64,000 bases of DNA from Thamnidium elegans (GCA_025201345.1 JAIXMG010000008.1:1178001-1242000), one strand, 5' to 3'. Shown: positions 1 to 11,335, numbered from the stretch's first letter. The notes: generated by a model from the letters alone, not told the origin. Program-made: numbers and translations.

Positions 1-665
1 AGAATAATCGCAATGATATTTGTGTTACCAGATAGTTTATAAGAATACCAGAATTATTTCGGTTGCCAAGTTGATTTATTCGTCTAGAAATATCCAAGAT
101 GACCCAATTGTACCATGCAGGGTTTATAGTCCACGTATCAAAATCATGAAATTGAGTTAGAACCCATATCTCGATAATGCTGGCAATTAAATGATCGTTC
201 CTCATAGTATACATCAGGACTTCCTAAATAATATCGACAATTAAAAAAAAAAAAGGTTGTCAAAATAATAAATTAAGTTCGTACATTATCTTTTATACAT
301 AACTCGAACGGCAGAATTTGCTCTTTTTGTCTATCAAAAGCGTCCTTGTAATGGTAACGAGTATCCATTACCAATATCCGATCTTTTACTGAGAAAAAAG
401 ACTTTATATAAATATACATTAGTTACCGTATTAAGAAAATGAGGAGTTATATATATATACCAACTAACGTAGTTATTTTCAGTATGGTCGTCAAGAACAT
501 AATCTTGTTCATATATACCTAGAAAAATATTTTTTTTAATAAATTCTATTGTACTACATTTTGTTTTTTTGCTTAGAAAAGAAAAAACTTACTATCGAGA
601 TTAGGACGGCTATACTTGTCGTTATTATATTTGATGCTGTTTTTGCGGTAGTGAACAATTCTCAT
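1..665 (-). CDS. 5' part of an unrecognised spliced gene, cut by the window edge
   Basis: I see four exons on the minus strand: 665-593, 518-465, 388-285 and 223-1, the last still open at the window edge. Reading phases close at each junction (73, 54, 104 and 223 nt). The splice sites are GTAAGT..CTAG, GTTGGT..CTCAG and GTACGA..TTTAG; the second donor is weak and could differ. The first ATG is at 665; the same frame upstream is T-rich with no earlier ATG. About 151 residues are visible, rich in Asp, Asn, Tyr and Trp (for example RILVMDTRYHYKDAFDRQ and VLTQFHDFDTWTINPAWYNW). There is no signal peptide and no motif I recognise. The rest of the gene lies left of the window. The case for a real gene is the long open frame of exon 4 together with phase closure; the function is unknown. 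Confidence 0.6.
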
Positions 666-891
666 AGCTTGAGAGAGGAGAAAGGGAAAAAAAAGGTATA
701 CAGGACAAAAAGAAAGAGAGAGAAAAAAAAGGGAAATAAAAAAGTTTAAAAACAATGAACGTAAACTTTTTATTATTAACTATGTTGTCAGTCAAGGGCA
801 ATAGATAAAGAGCTGGCTTAACAATGAGATCAAAAAAATAGATGTTACACAAGCCACTGAAGCATTGCGAAAAAAGCAAAAAAGAAATGAG

Positions 892-965
892 AACCCATGG
901 CGGGGGTCGAACCCGCAATCTTTAGTTTAGAAGACTAACGCGTTATCCAATTACGCTACACGGGC
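892..965 (-). tRNA. tRNA-Arg (anticodon UCU)
   Basis: Read on the minus strand, 74 nt fold into a full cloverleaf without an intron. The acceptor stem GCCCGTG pairs with CATGGGT through two G-U pairs. The D arm is GCGT..ACGC. The anticodon stem TTAGT/ACTAA holds the loop CTTCTAA, so the anticodon is TCT, reading AGA. The T arm is GCGGG-TTCGACC-CCCGC. The discriminator base is T (892). The B-box core GGTTCGACC is intact and the A-box region is close to consensus. An A-rich stretch follows the 3' end on the minus strand, and I see no clear T-run terminator directly after the gene. Confidence 0.95.
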
Positions 966-1030
966 GATTCATATTTGTTTATTCATGGACTTTTTTATAT
1001 TTTAAAAAATATATTTTCGACTTTATTATA

Positions 1031-1050
1031 TCACGTGATATGCACGTGAT
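1031..1050. promoter_or_regulatory. Twin CACGTG (E-box) sites
   Basis: Two perfect CACGTG hexamers lie 11 bp apart, centre to centre (1032-1037 and 1043-1048), inside the near-palindrome ATCACGTGATATGCACGTGAT. One helical turn of spacing would put two bHLH (Cbf1/USF-like) dimers on the same face of the DNA. They lie 66 bp upstream of the tRNA gene's 5' end and about 375 bp upstream of the ATG at 1424. Binding is inferred from the motif only. Confidence 0.5.
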
Positions 1051-1423
1051 ATAATTACTTTTACGGACTAGATACACCGCCACTGAAGTTTTTTTTTTTT
1101 TGTAAAAAAGGAACTTTTAAGAATGTACCACAAACTTTGTTAACTCGAAAGTAAAGGAAGGGGGTAGAAGAAAATCGAGCTAATTTCTAGACTGAATGAT
1201 ATATAAAAAGTCTTTTTCAACATATTTAGGAATAATATTAAGTCTAAAAACTAACAACCCTGAATAACAAACAAAATATCCCGATTTAATATAAATTTAT
1301 ATTCTTTTTCCCTTTTAATTAAAACTGTCAAATTTTTTTTAGTGAAGAAACTTATACTGTAACTATCTTTTTTTTGTAACATACAAACAATGTTCTAATT
1401 ATATTATAGTATAGTTTAAAAGT

Positions 1424-2413
1424 ATGGGTACAACAGAACCAGCGCATGTTAAAGAGTTACCTATGCCATCACTTTCTGACCTTAATAAACCAGATATGCA
1501 TCAACAACCTACAAAGGAACAGCCTATAAAGGATTTACATCAACAGGGAATAGACAAGGAAGAAACAGCAACAGAAAAACATGTACCAAATCAAAATCCA
1601 ACAAAAGAACAAGAAATAAAGCACAAAGAAGACTGGTATCCACCACAGCCTGATTCGGCAAAGGAAGAAGCATTAAAGAAAAAAGAAGGTTGGCATTTAC
1701 AACAGCCAGATCCTTTCAATAAAGAAGGCTCACATCAACCAGACCCATTAATTAAAAAGGACTCTGATAAAAAACAATTGGATCCGTTGCATAAAGAAGA
1801 CTCCGATAAAAAGCAGTTAGACCCGTCGAGTAAAGAGGATTGGTACAAAAAACAAGATGCTGAAAAAACAGAAGATGGTTTAAAGAAGGAGGATGAGGGG
1901 AAAAAAGAATTGCATCGACAGGGAATAAAGAAGGGGAAAGAAAAAACGGAGGCAGAAAAGAAAGAAGCAGAGAAGAAAGAAGCCGAAAAGAAAGAAGGCG
2001 AAAAGAAAGAGGCAGAGAAGGAATCAGAGAAGAAGGAAGCAGGGAAAAAGAACAACGAAAAAAAGGCCGAAGAAAAAAAGGAAGAAGAAAAGAAGGACGA
2101 TGACAAGCATGAACATAACTTAAAACATAAACACAAGACCAGTACACCAACACCTATCGACATAAACCAACTAGACCCTATAACCAAAACAATTGAAGCA
2201 ACAAGCAGCGTTTTTGATGCAGCTACTACATCATTTTTCCAAGGCTACGGTATCGCAGCTGGTCATGTCGAAGATGAATTTGGGGGTTTAGGGTTAATTG
2301 GGGTGTTTCAAGAGACATCATCTATAGGAACCAAAACGACCAATCACTCCCAATATTTATTTCTAATTTTATTTTTAGCCACATGGTTTATATTTAACAG
2401 AAGATTACATTAA
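1424..2413 (+). CDS. Lys/Glu-rich low-complexity protein with a C-terminal membrane anchor
   Basis: A single-exon frame of 329 residues without an N-terminal signal peptide. Residues 1-70 are Gln/Pro/Lys-rich. Residues 80-145 carry degenerate repeats around QQPD and KEDSDKKQLDP. Residues 160-235 are almost only Lys and Glu in EKKEAEKKEAEKKEGEKKE-type units, predicted as a long charged helix. A His/Lys patch follows (about 225-240). The last 22 residues are a hydrophobic stretch (LFLILFLATWFIF) ended by NRRLH, typical of tail-anchored proteins inserted after translation with the N-terminus in the cytosol. The composition is too biased to assign a family. The antisense frame is open only because of the purine bias and is not a gene. 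Expression is likely but unproven; the function is unknown. Confidence 0.7.
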   Translation: MGTTEPAHVKELPMPSLSDLNKPDMHQQPTKEQPIKDLHQQGIDKEETATEKHVPNQNPTKEQEIKHKEDWYPPQPDSAKEEALKKKEGWHLQQPDPFNKEGSHQPDPLIKKDSDKKQLDPLHKEDSDKKQLDPSSKEDWYKKQDAEKTEDGLKKEDEGKKELHRQGIKKGKEKTEAEKKEAEKKEAEKKEGEKKEAEKESEKKEAGKKNNEKKAEEKKEEEKKDDDKHEHNLKHKHKTSTPTPIDINQLDPITKTIEATSSVFDAATTSFFQGYGIAAGHVEDEFGGLGLIGVFQETSSIGTKTTNHSQYLFLILFLATWFIFNRRLH

Positions 2414-2485
2414 AATAAAAATAAAAGAAAAAATTTATATATGTGTATATCTATATATATTCTATGTACAAAAACTTGTTTTTTT

Positions 2486-3346
2486 CTAATCTTTTGAATG
2501 AGGTGGTTCTTCTATACGATCTTTTAAATGTGGTACATGTCTTTCTGGATTTAAGTTAGAAATACGTCTAAATGAAGTATGGCCGTCTACAGTAGTAGGA
2601 GGAGAAGAATCGGATGTGGTACTATTTGTAGTTGAATAATAAGTTGGGTTTGTTGCGTAGTTTCCAGGAGGAGATGAGATCATATCGTCATAGTAACCAC
2701 CGTCATGCTGAAAGTATTTTGATTCATTACCACCATTTGATAAAGGTGCAACCAAGTGTCTAGGAGCAGGAACAGATGATGTCATGTCTGCGCCACGTTG
2801 ATAGTAAGAATCTGTATCATCAATATAACCACCTGGTGGTGGTAAACTAGTCCTTTTCTTTTTTGATCTACGCATAAATAAAAATGCCAATCCTTATTGT
2901 TCCAAAATAAAAAATAATTAATTATACACATTAAAAAAGAGGCAACAAACAAATAGTATACCTATTAAAGCAATAAATGCAACTCCACCTACAGCACCAC
3001 CAATAATGGCACCCAGATTCGGACTGGAAGAAGAAGAAGATTGATTAGAATCGGGGGTACCAGGATTGGTTTCGTTATAGGTACTTGAGGCAGTTGGAGT
3101 GATGGTGGAATAAGAAGGTATAAAAGAATAAGAAGTGGCTGTATGGGTATAAACAACGGTACCTGCCGCTGTAATCGTGACATGAACAACAGAGGTGGGT
3201 TGTTGTTGTACTTGTCTCTTGATATGATTTATAGCATTGTCGTTAGGAGTCACATCCTATTTTTATTTAAAATTAATTTTATATGAGTATATTAAAATGT
3301 TTTTTCTTCTTACCTTAAATAATGGTATCGGCTTAGCAAAAAACAT
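2486..3346 (-). CDS. Single-pass membrane protein with Ser/Thr-rich ectodomain
   Basis: Three exons, 3346-3314, 3256-2962 and 2892-2486, total 735 nt and 244 residues with all phases closing (GTAAGA..ATAG, GTATAC..TAAG). The N-terminal half is Ser/Thr/Val-rich with possible O- and N-glycosylation sites (YNET, SNQS). A Gly-rich transmembrane helix follows (GAIIGGAVGGVAFIALIGLAFLF), then a stop-transfer RRSKKKR and a disordered cytosolic tail rich in Ser, Pro, Tyr and Asn. This is the layout of fungal wall-stress-sensor-like or Mid2-like proteins, but there is no WSC domain and no clear signal peptide. A longer N-terminus starting at an ATG at 3460 would add a hydrophobic Phe/Leu-rich segment that could act as a signal, but that stretch is also the T-rich leader expected of non-coding DNA. 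It is convergent with the gene at 1424, with 72 bp between the stops. Confidence 0.72.
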
Positions 3347-3862
3347 GTATTCAAAAAAGGTGCTTTGATAACAAAGAAAAAAAAAAAGAAAAAGGAAAAA
3401 GGAAGAAAGGACTCTCTCCGTACCCCCGAGCAGAAAAAAGCCGAGAAAGTCTTTTTTCAAGTGGAGATCTAATAGTTGGCTTTTTTCTCCTTTTAATAAA
3501 GAAGCCCAATTAAAAAAAAAGGACTATTTTTATACTCTTTTTTTTTTTTTTTTGTTTAAAGGAGTTTTTGTTTCAGGTGCAAATAGGACCCGCTTTGGGG
3601 TTACTGCTTTTTGCAGCACTTGAAAAGTGACGCGGTAAAGGTTTTTTTTAATAAAATAAAATAAATAGTAATAATAGTAATAATAATAATAATAATAATA
3701 ATGATGTGTGTGGAATAAAAAAGAATGATTGTATGTTTTTTTGCTGTAAAAAAAAAAAAGGGAATGGGGGGAATTTGATATATATAATGAACAGTATAAA
3801 AAAAAAAGATATAAACTTATAAAAAAAAGGAAATGTAGTAATATGTAATGAATGTTTTTTTT

Positions 3863-5659
3863 CTAAGAAGAATGAGATGTAATAATACGTTGAAATTCCT
3901 ATATATATATATAAAAATGTAATTAGCAAAGGGAGTGGATATATAAAAATAATTTCAATTTACCTTTTCCAAGTCTTCTAAACCGGAAGGACTTTTCTCG
4001 TTATCTCTTTCAACAATGAGTTTACTGGTAGCTGAAAGCAGAGTTGGTTTATTTGCAGTATCATATGTATCTAAATACTGTGACCCATATTTAATTAACG
4101 TAGCCAATTCTTCACCCGAGATACTTGTACTATTAGTATTTAATAAAGACCTTTTATAATCTGCAGGTAACACTTTTTGAAGTACCAGTGTATTGGGTGC
4201 AGTCATTAAAGAATACTGCGTCTTTTTATCTGAAAGCACTGTGCTTCGAAGTAACCCATGAGGTAAATGAATATCTACACCCGATTCATTTCTTGACACG
4301 GACATTGGTGAGGGGAAATTATTTTTTTTGGGTCGGTTTGTATTATTATTTGATTTTTCAAATGATTCTAAAGCAGCATCAACGCGCTTTAAGATAGCTT
4401 CGGTATTGCTATCAAGACGAGTCATAACTGGATGATTACTATGTGAGTAAGGATTGCGATGGGGAAAAATTTCAGGGAAAACCTTACTTGATGTCGGTCT
4501 ATTATTGGGTGCGGCGGATGAAGAGGAAGAAGAAGAAGTAGATGATGATAATGAAAGTGATCGTTGCGGGTGGTCGTCTAGGTTACTATTAAAGTTATGC
4601 AGTACAAAACGTTTATCTGATTTACCCAAATCTGATATAACTTCTGATAACTGCTGCGTAGCATTTAATAATTTGTCTAATTAAAAATAATTAGTGTACA
4701 TAGTAATTATACATATATATATATATATATGCTCTATTTTACCTCTGCCGTTAGCGTTTAGTATTAATCTGTACTGGTGTGGTTGATCTTTATCAGAAAT
4801 GATGTGGAACTTGACAAGAGCAGTAGAGGTTAGGTCGGCGATTGTAATACTTGCCGGAATTGCGATCAATTTGTCGATCCTTTCCAACTCTACAGTTTCT
4901 TTTTTCGACTTCTTTTTATTAAATCTTAACGAAGTCATTTTTTTGATAGCGTTCATTTTTTCAGGAAGGGAAGGAGTGACTGATGTCATTAGTGAAACTT
5001 TAATATGAATTTGTCCACTTTTATCATTGACACGTTTAATACGTTTATGCATAAAGAATTGAAGACTTGAATCACCAGAGATGGAAGATCTCTTCTTCTT
5101 CTTTTGTTGTTTAGAAACACTGTTTGTATTTGTTAATAGTCTAAATTGAGTTAAAGAAGGCATAGGTGTTGTAAGATGTGTAGTTAAAGATTCATAAATA
5201 GCAAAAGGTTTATCAGAAGCATCCAAAGTGATTTCATCGCCGTCTCTTGTTTTCACAGTTAAATAATATTCTACGCAACTGTTACCATGGTAATGACCAT
5301 GTTTGGTTTCGATTTGAGAGATGTGGAATTTCTCCATAGCATTAAATAATAATTCAGCTACGCTGGTACTTTCATTGACACGTAGTGAATGGTAGGATGC
5401 ACCTACATCTACATTACCGGCAAATACACGCAATACCTTTGAATTGGGGTCAGGTACATCGGTAACACGTGATAAGTCTGCATTATTGTTGACAGTATTA
5501 TGTGTAATAGTCTCCTGTTGAACTTCACATTCATTATTATTTTTAGTAACGATTGGGTTATTTTTATCTTGATTGACTTGACTTTGTTGGTCATCAGTAT
5601 TAATGATTTCTTCTACTACTTGTTTTACTTGCACTTCTTTTTCTTCTTCCTCGTTATCG

Positions 5660-5691
<32 letters not shown>

Positions 5692-6396
5692 TGCCATTTC
5701 TTCTTCCCATAATTCATATGCTTCATCTTCAATTTCATCTTCGTTTTCACCTACAAGTAAAACATGAAGTTGAACATTTAAAAAGGTAGATAATACAACT
5801 TTTCTTGAATGTGAAACTTTTGGTTGAGGTTTATTTATATAATGTGTAGCTTGTTCAATTGAAGTCAACTACAAAAAAAGAAAAAAAAAGTTATTTATTT
5901 ATGTACAAAACGGAAAATCAAAACAAACAAAAGCCTTTACCTCAACGTTCCGATGCTTATTTAATCTAGCTAACCTTTCAAAAGGTGTTTCAATGTTTTC
6001 AGCCGGTATATAACCTACTTCGGAACTCTTTAAATCTCTAATTAACCACCAATATGAATTGGAATCGTCTAATAACGTAAGCGCGTCTCCCTTTTTTACC
6101 GAGGCTTGACCATCCACTGTTGCTTCAAATGTATGTAGTGTATAAACAAGATCAAAATTGATATTTTCATCTGGTATACTGGGCGAAGAAGTAAAATCTG
6201 AACCATCTTCTTCTTCCTCCTCTTCTTCGTCTTCTTCGTCTTCTTCTTCTTCTTCCTCGTCTTCTTCAATTAATCTTTGTATCTTGGGTTGTGATACTTC
6301 TTCGTCTCCATCTTCTTCCCTGATTGCCATCTCAGGGGAAGGAGTCCATTTTCTTTGAATGCGATCGGTTGTATTAATAACTAAATTTCTTGACAT
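3863..6396 (-). CDS. SH3 and double Ras-association (RA) domain scaffold protein
   Basis: Four exons (6396-5941, 5868-4743, 4676-3964, 3898-3863) give 776 residues; phases close and the last exon encodes only 11 residues plus the stop. An acidic Glu run (about 43-65) precedes an SH3 domain (about 83-145) with typical ALYDF-like, WWLIRD and GYIPAENIE strands. The tail PAENIETPFERLARLNKHRN is the form seen in fungal polarity SH3 proteins of the Bud14/Tea4 type. A second Asp/Glu run follows, then two RA-like domains: one starting near SKVLRVFAGNVDVGASYHSL and one near LIAIPASITIADLTSTALVK. After that comes a Ser-rich disordered region and a short C-terminal helix. RA folds bind GTP-loaded small GTPases, so a role linking a Ras/Rho-type switch to polarity or stress signalling is inferred. 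Partner and location are unknown. Confidence 0.82.
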
Positions 6397-6716
6397 TCAA
6401 CTAAAGTCTTTTATCTTTTTAATTGTGTATCGTAATATAAAAGAGAGAGAGAGAGAAAGAAAAAAAAAAGAAAAAAAAAAGTGCTTTGTATTAAAAAAAA
6501 AAAAAAAAGGGGGGCTATTACAATTTTTATGATGACGAAACTTTGCCCTCGTTTCGCTGAGTTAGAAGGCAATGACCACAAGCTAATTCCTTTCAGGGAC
6601 CACTTATATCAAAAAAGTTGAGTACAAACAACATATGTCTCACTAAACTAAAAAAACAACGCGATAAATATATGTATAAAAGGGTTATTTTATACAAATG
6701 CCAAAAAAAAAAAAAA

Positions 6717-9334
6717 TCAAGTATTTAAAGAAGTAGAAGAAGAAGAGGAAGAGCTAGAAGTAGAAGAAGCTACTCTAAAATTGGAAAACATGGTTTCAAT
6801 ATACAGAGTGAGTTTAGGTCTTTTACGAGTCATCATCACCAATTCTTGTTCGTACGGCATAAAACAAACATGGCTGTTTGGGTTACGAGACAGCACTTTT
6901 AGTAATTGTGCCGCTACGAGAGCTACACCTTGTATATCACTGTTATCTATATAACCAGGTAAATGAGAATCGCGTACATGAACCGTTAATTCGTTTGGAT
7001 CTTGAAACGAATTATCTTCTTCACAATTGGTCCATAAACAGTTACTAGTTGTTGTTGGTATATGCTCATGCAGTACATGAGTTTGTAATAATTGTTCATC
7101 GTTAAAGCTTTGAGAGCAGTTTGTCCACTGACACATTAATTCTGATCCTATATATTTTTTTAAAAGAACATGAATAAAGGTTTCTTTTTTCTTTTCAAAA
7201 ATAGTTACCGTCTTGTAAAATATTCATCTTTACTTGCAATCCACGTATAGTAGTACCTTCTAAAATGGCACCTTGTTGTACCTGATGTATAGGCGAATCA
7301 GCGGACCCAGTAGCAATAGGAAACGCAATGCGAAGCACGGTATAAAACTCCTTCATCCTTAATGCCTTTTCATGTCCAAACCTCATTTCATACAATAAAT
7401 ACATATCATCCAGCGATAATTCACTTGAGGCACTCGACAGTTCAAATTTATCCTTTAACCAGCCTAAACAACGATAAGGTTCATCTAACTGTTGATAAGA
7501 GGTCAAGTTGGGAACACAAGGTACACTACCATGGTGTTGATGATGCGAGAACAAGATGGACTCGGTTGAATTCGATCGTTGCGGTGGTGGGGAGTCTTGC
7601 TGCGAGGCATGCACCAAGATGGGTCTAAAATATTTACAAGGTGTCATTAATAAAGATACCATGATACCGATATCAGCACCATCATGTAAAGCCAATAAAT
7701 GTTGACCGAAAGAAACGGATTGTCTGCTGTACTGGTACAAATACTCGAGACTCACACCAATTAACTCTTCATCATTGGCGATTAAAAACTGAGTGATTCG
7801 GTTAGCTACTTGTGTAGACGTAGGTAGTAAGTAATGTAAGTTAGAAACAGAAGAAGAAGCCAGCATGGTCAGGACTCGCACAGAACCTAAAATAACGGAT
7901 CTTTCAGTTGCAGTCATCAAAAGATTATTTAAACATCCAATAATGGAATCGAAAGGACCCAGCTCAACAAACGGCGTCATGTTTTCCAAAATATCAATAC
8001 AATGACTGTAGTGAGAAGAATTGGTCATCACCAGACACTTGATCAACATCTGTTTAAAATTGGAGCTAGCGGCAAATACACGTGTATTGGATTCAATGAA
8101 CGAAAAATTTCGAATAATGTGAAGGATCTTGAGGATCATTCGATGCGATTCATGATTATCGGTTGATTTGGTATTGAAAAACAAAGTGTTTTGTAAGCAG
8201 GTATCTGCTTTTAAAAGTAATGCTTCTAATAGTGCTGGGTTTTCGTTTAAAAGTAATTTTTGGGGGCATTCGTATGAAATAGTAACTATGTTGTTTAATG
8301 CCCATTCTACGTCGGTCGGATTCATGGATTGAAGTGAAGGTATCATTCTAGTTTTTGTCTTGTCATCGAATTCATTACCTACAAGTAAATATTATATAAA
8401 TTTAATTTAGACTATATATATTTTTATATATAATAAACTTACCTGTTACACAATCTCGGCTGGCGTCAGATTCAATTGAATGTACATGTTCAAAGGGCAG
8501 TGTACGATGATGAAGTTCAGAGATTTCACATTGATGTACTTCGTTCGTAGTTATTAAATTGAAAGGTAAAGTAGTAGTAGTAGTAGTAGGGTGGTTTGGT
8601 AATATAGGGGTTTCATGACTAGAATCTATTTTTTTTTTTAAAGAAAATAAGTATATATAGATACTATGTTACACGACATTTGAAAAATATTTACAGTGGT
8701 GATGATGATGGTGTTGATGATTGCGATGTTTACATTTTTTATACGTTTTCCCGGCAAGTGTAGACGCTTTATGGGCTTCAGGCCCTTTTAATTCTTCAGG
8801 GGGAACCCATTCTTTACACCAAATTTGTTCTTCTTCCCAACCCAGCTATATATTATCATTAATAATTAATATTTAAAAAATGGATGATTGCGTCTTTGTT
8901 TTTTTTTTTACCAAGTTACGAATATATAAACCCTTTAAAATATAAGCCGAGTTTGTACACGTTGCAGGGAACTCAAACATTGCACCGATCTGTTTCCAAC
9001 TTCGTTTCTTTGTAACCTTAAAATAAAAAAATGTTATAATATTTTTAATAGCAAAACTAAAAAAAAATATATACCTGATCGAAACCGCCTGCAGCAACGA
9101 CCTCTTGATAGAGTTTATAAAGATCAATCTTTTTCCCCCCTAGTACTGGTTCGGATAGTAGGGTAGTGCTATAAAGTAGTTGAGTTTTTGTTTTTTGTTT
9201 TTTGGTGTCTTTTTACACACACACAATATAATTTTTTTTTAATACCCTTTACGATTGTGAAAGGCTTTTAGTTCTTCAATAAAGCAAATATATTCCTCGG
9301 TCCTCTCAATTGCATCGCTTACTATTTTTGACAT
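6717..9334 (-). CDS. ARID domain protein, Rsc9/ARID2-like chromatin remodeller subunit
   Basis: Seven exons (9334-9246, 9168-9075, 9016-8912, 8845-8695, 8625-8443, 8378-7209, 7147-6717) total 2223 nt, 740 residues, with every phase closing. Exons 1-3 encode an ARID DNA-binding domain: ICFIEELKAFHNRKGT, LGGKKIDLYKLYQEVVAAGG and RSWKQIGAMFEFP are its conserved helices. A His-rich linker follows, then an armadillo-like helical repeat region (about 245-500), then two C2H2-like fingers near residues 605-660 (CQWTNC..H and CLWTNC..H). ARID plus helical repeats plus C-terminal zinc fingers is the architecture of ARID2/BAF200 and of yeast Rsc9, subunits of PBAF/RSC remodellers that slide nucleosomes. 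The match is by architecture and ARID consensus. The C-terminus ends in a Ser run. Confidence 0.85.
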
Positions 9335-9474
9335 TACGGCATTCAACAATTAAAAAAAAGAAAAAAAAAAAAGATATAAATAAAAAAGAAAAAAAAAGGA
9401 AACGCTATTACCAAGTCGCATACAGTGAGAAGGTCACCTTGAGAAAATTAAATGTCCGTAACTAAAAAAATAAG

Positions 9475-9782
9475 GAACGTTTTTTATTTATTATCCACTT
9501 TTCCGGTAACCAAATTTCAGTCCGGTCATTAATAAATTGGGAAAAAAGCCACCTTTTGTACTTAGAAAAAAAAACTTAGAGAAGGTCTTGCATAAAAGTC
9601 TCGAAAAAACTACTTTTGAATTATAAAAAAAAAGACAAGTTGTTTGATTTTGTCAAATAGTTATTTTATTAAAAAAGGATAAGATGGTAAAAGTAAAATA
9701 TGAAAGCCTGTCACGATACTTACCGGACTGAAAAGTGAACCGGATATCAAAAATCTAAAGTGGACAATGAATAAAGGATTTC
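9475..9782. repeat. Foldback repeat (imperfect terminal inverted repeats)
   Basis: The outer arms are inverted copies. TTTCAGTCCGGT (9515-9526) faces ACCGGACTGAAA (9722-9733) perfectly. The match continues outward imperfectly through CCGGT and CCACTTT..ATTTATT on the left against ACCGG and AAAGTGG..AATAAA on the right, so each arm is about 45-55 bp around about 195 bp. This fits a MITE or foldback remnant. I see no clear target-site duplication and no coding inside. Part of it could instead be the promoter of the Rsc9-like gene that starts at 9334. Confidence 0.45.
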
Positions 9783-10760
9783 CAAATATATATAATTCCC
9801 TTTTAGATGAAATGGTCAAAATTAATGCTATTAGTCCATAATCAGTAATCAGCTCTTGAACATTATGAATGACGCTTTAACAATATGTTGTTTTTGGAAA
9901 CAAACTCCATTCAACGGACCAAAAATGGGCGTAAACCAATACAACTTCGATTTTCGTATTAGCTTCTCTAACTGTAATTAATGTAAAATCTAACAATATT
10001 ACTATTATAATTAAGTCTGTCATGAAGCTCATCAAATCTTTTTGATTTTGAAATCTACATTGATTAATAATGAGTCAGTAACTAGAAGTTTAGGTCGCCA
10101 GCATTGAGCGAAACAGCACTTTGAGATGGCTATTCTGCGAATTGTAATAAAGTGAACTCTATCATGTCAAGATCTTTAGCTGAGATAGCAAAATAACTAT
10201 TTTAAACTTTTTATGTTTACATAATTAATGTCAATCGACAGATCTGAAAGTATGAATATAGCACATTTCCTATAAAATTGTTAATTATCTTGTAAAATTA
10301 GATTGTATTCTCTGTTATTTTAATTTTTTTTATGGATACGATCTTTATATGAGTAACCAAATAATTAAAACAGGTAAAATGACAAGTCATAATATCAGAG
10401 ATCGCTGTACTGGAGCAGAGGACAGTTGAAAAGCTGAAGTACAGTCTCATCTGAAAGAATCTGTTCCCTAGTTAAGTAATAGGCTTCGTTGTGAGATTCG
10501 ATATTGTCGATCACTATTTTTTACAGTCTTATGAGCATTATTACCGAAGAAATTGGACCAAGTCAAGTTTGTTTGTCGTCAAACCAGCGAAGTTGATTGC
10601 TACAATTGTAATTGGATAAGTAGCGGCAAAAGATCTAAAGCAAATTGTTTTTATAACTGGCAAAATCAGCTGTGATTTCTCATTCGAGGCGATTTTCAAA
10701 CTACCGCCAATTGAGGTCCTTCCTTTTTTCTTCTTGCTTTTAAAATACCTTCTTCATACA
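9783..10760. other. Intergenic stretch with possible decayed coding DNA
   Basis: No gene is supported. Between about 10390 and 10700 both strands show protein-like reading broken by stops. On plus, a run around AAKDLKQIVFITGKISCDFS; on minus, a run around DNIESHNEAYYLTREQILSD. This looks like an old gene or transposon relic whose strand I cannot fix. The last 60 bp are pyrimidine-rich and belong to the 5' leader of the next gene. Confidence 0.3.
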
Positions 10761-11314
10761 ATGTCACTTTTATTCACTCCATTACGCCATGGAGTCAACA
10801 AAACCATACCTTTATTTCAAAAGAGCTACACAACAACAACAACACGACCAGCTTTAACCGGGTATCGTAAATACGTACAACAATTTAAAAGTAAACCTGG
10901 ATCGTACATGACCAGTTTCGCTATATTACATGAGTTAACAGCTGTAGCACCTTTTCCATTTATTTATTTGGCACTTGATAATTCTTCTTTAAAGATGCCC
11001 TTTCCCGAAAATATTGTATCAGAAGGAAATAAGTTTATTAATAAGGCTAGAGTTTATTATAAATATCCTCCACTAGAGTCGGATAATCGGGTTATGGTGA
11101 ATTTAGTAACTACTTATTGTATTGTCAAGGTAAAAAAAAATAAAAAAATATGCTACAATAGCAAAACCTCATTCAATTGACTCAATTTTAAACATAGGCT
11201 TTATTACCACTTCGTATTGCCGCGTCTGCTGCCATGACACCTTTTATGGCAGAACGCGTTATTGGACCCACAGTTGCTTTTATACATAAAGCCATAAAAC
11301 CCAAAACCAAATAG
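10761..11314 (+). CDS. FLILHELTA-family mitochondrial protein
   Basis: Two exons (10761-11129, 11198-11314) encode 161 residues; the intron is GTAAAA..CATAG. The start is the ATG at 10761. Residues 1-40 are rich in Ser, Thr, Lys and Arg and poor in acid, a likely mitochondrial presequence (RHGVNKTIPLFQKSYTTTTT). The family signature is plain: SFAILHELTAVAPFPFIYLA, matching the fungal FLILHELTA domain, which includes yeast YPL041C (Mrx11). A short helical domain follows, and the C-terminus in exon 2 has Ala-rich helices (RIAASAAMTPFMAERVIG). Two hydrophobic segments suggest an inner-membrane protein. The molecular function of the family is not established. It is convergent with the next gene, with only 21 bp between the stop codons. 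Confidence 0.85.
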
Positions 11315-11335
11315 GACGTAATAAACTCTTTATTT

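Noticed and set aside
1735..2187. Long minus-strand Ser/Phe-rich frame
   Set aside because: It is the antisense of the Lys/Glu-rich gene and is open only because of purine bias.
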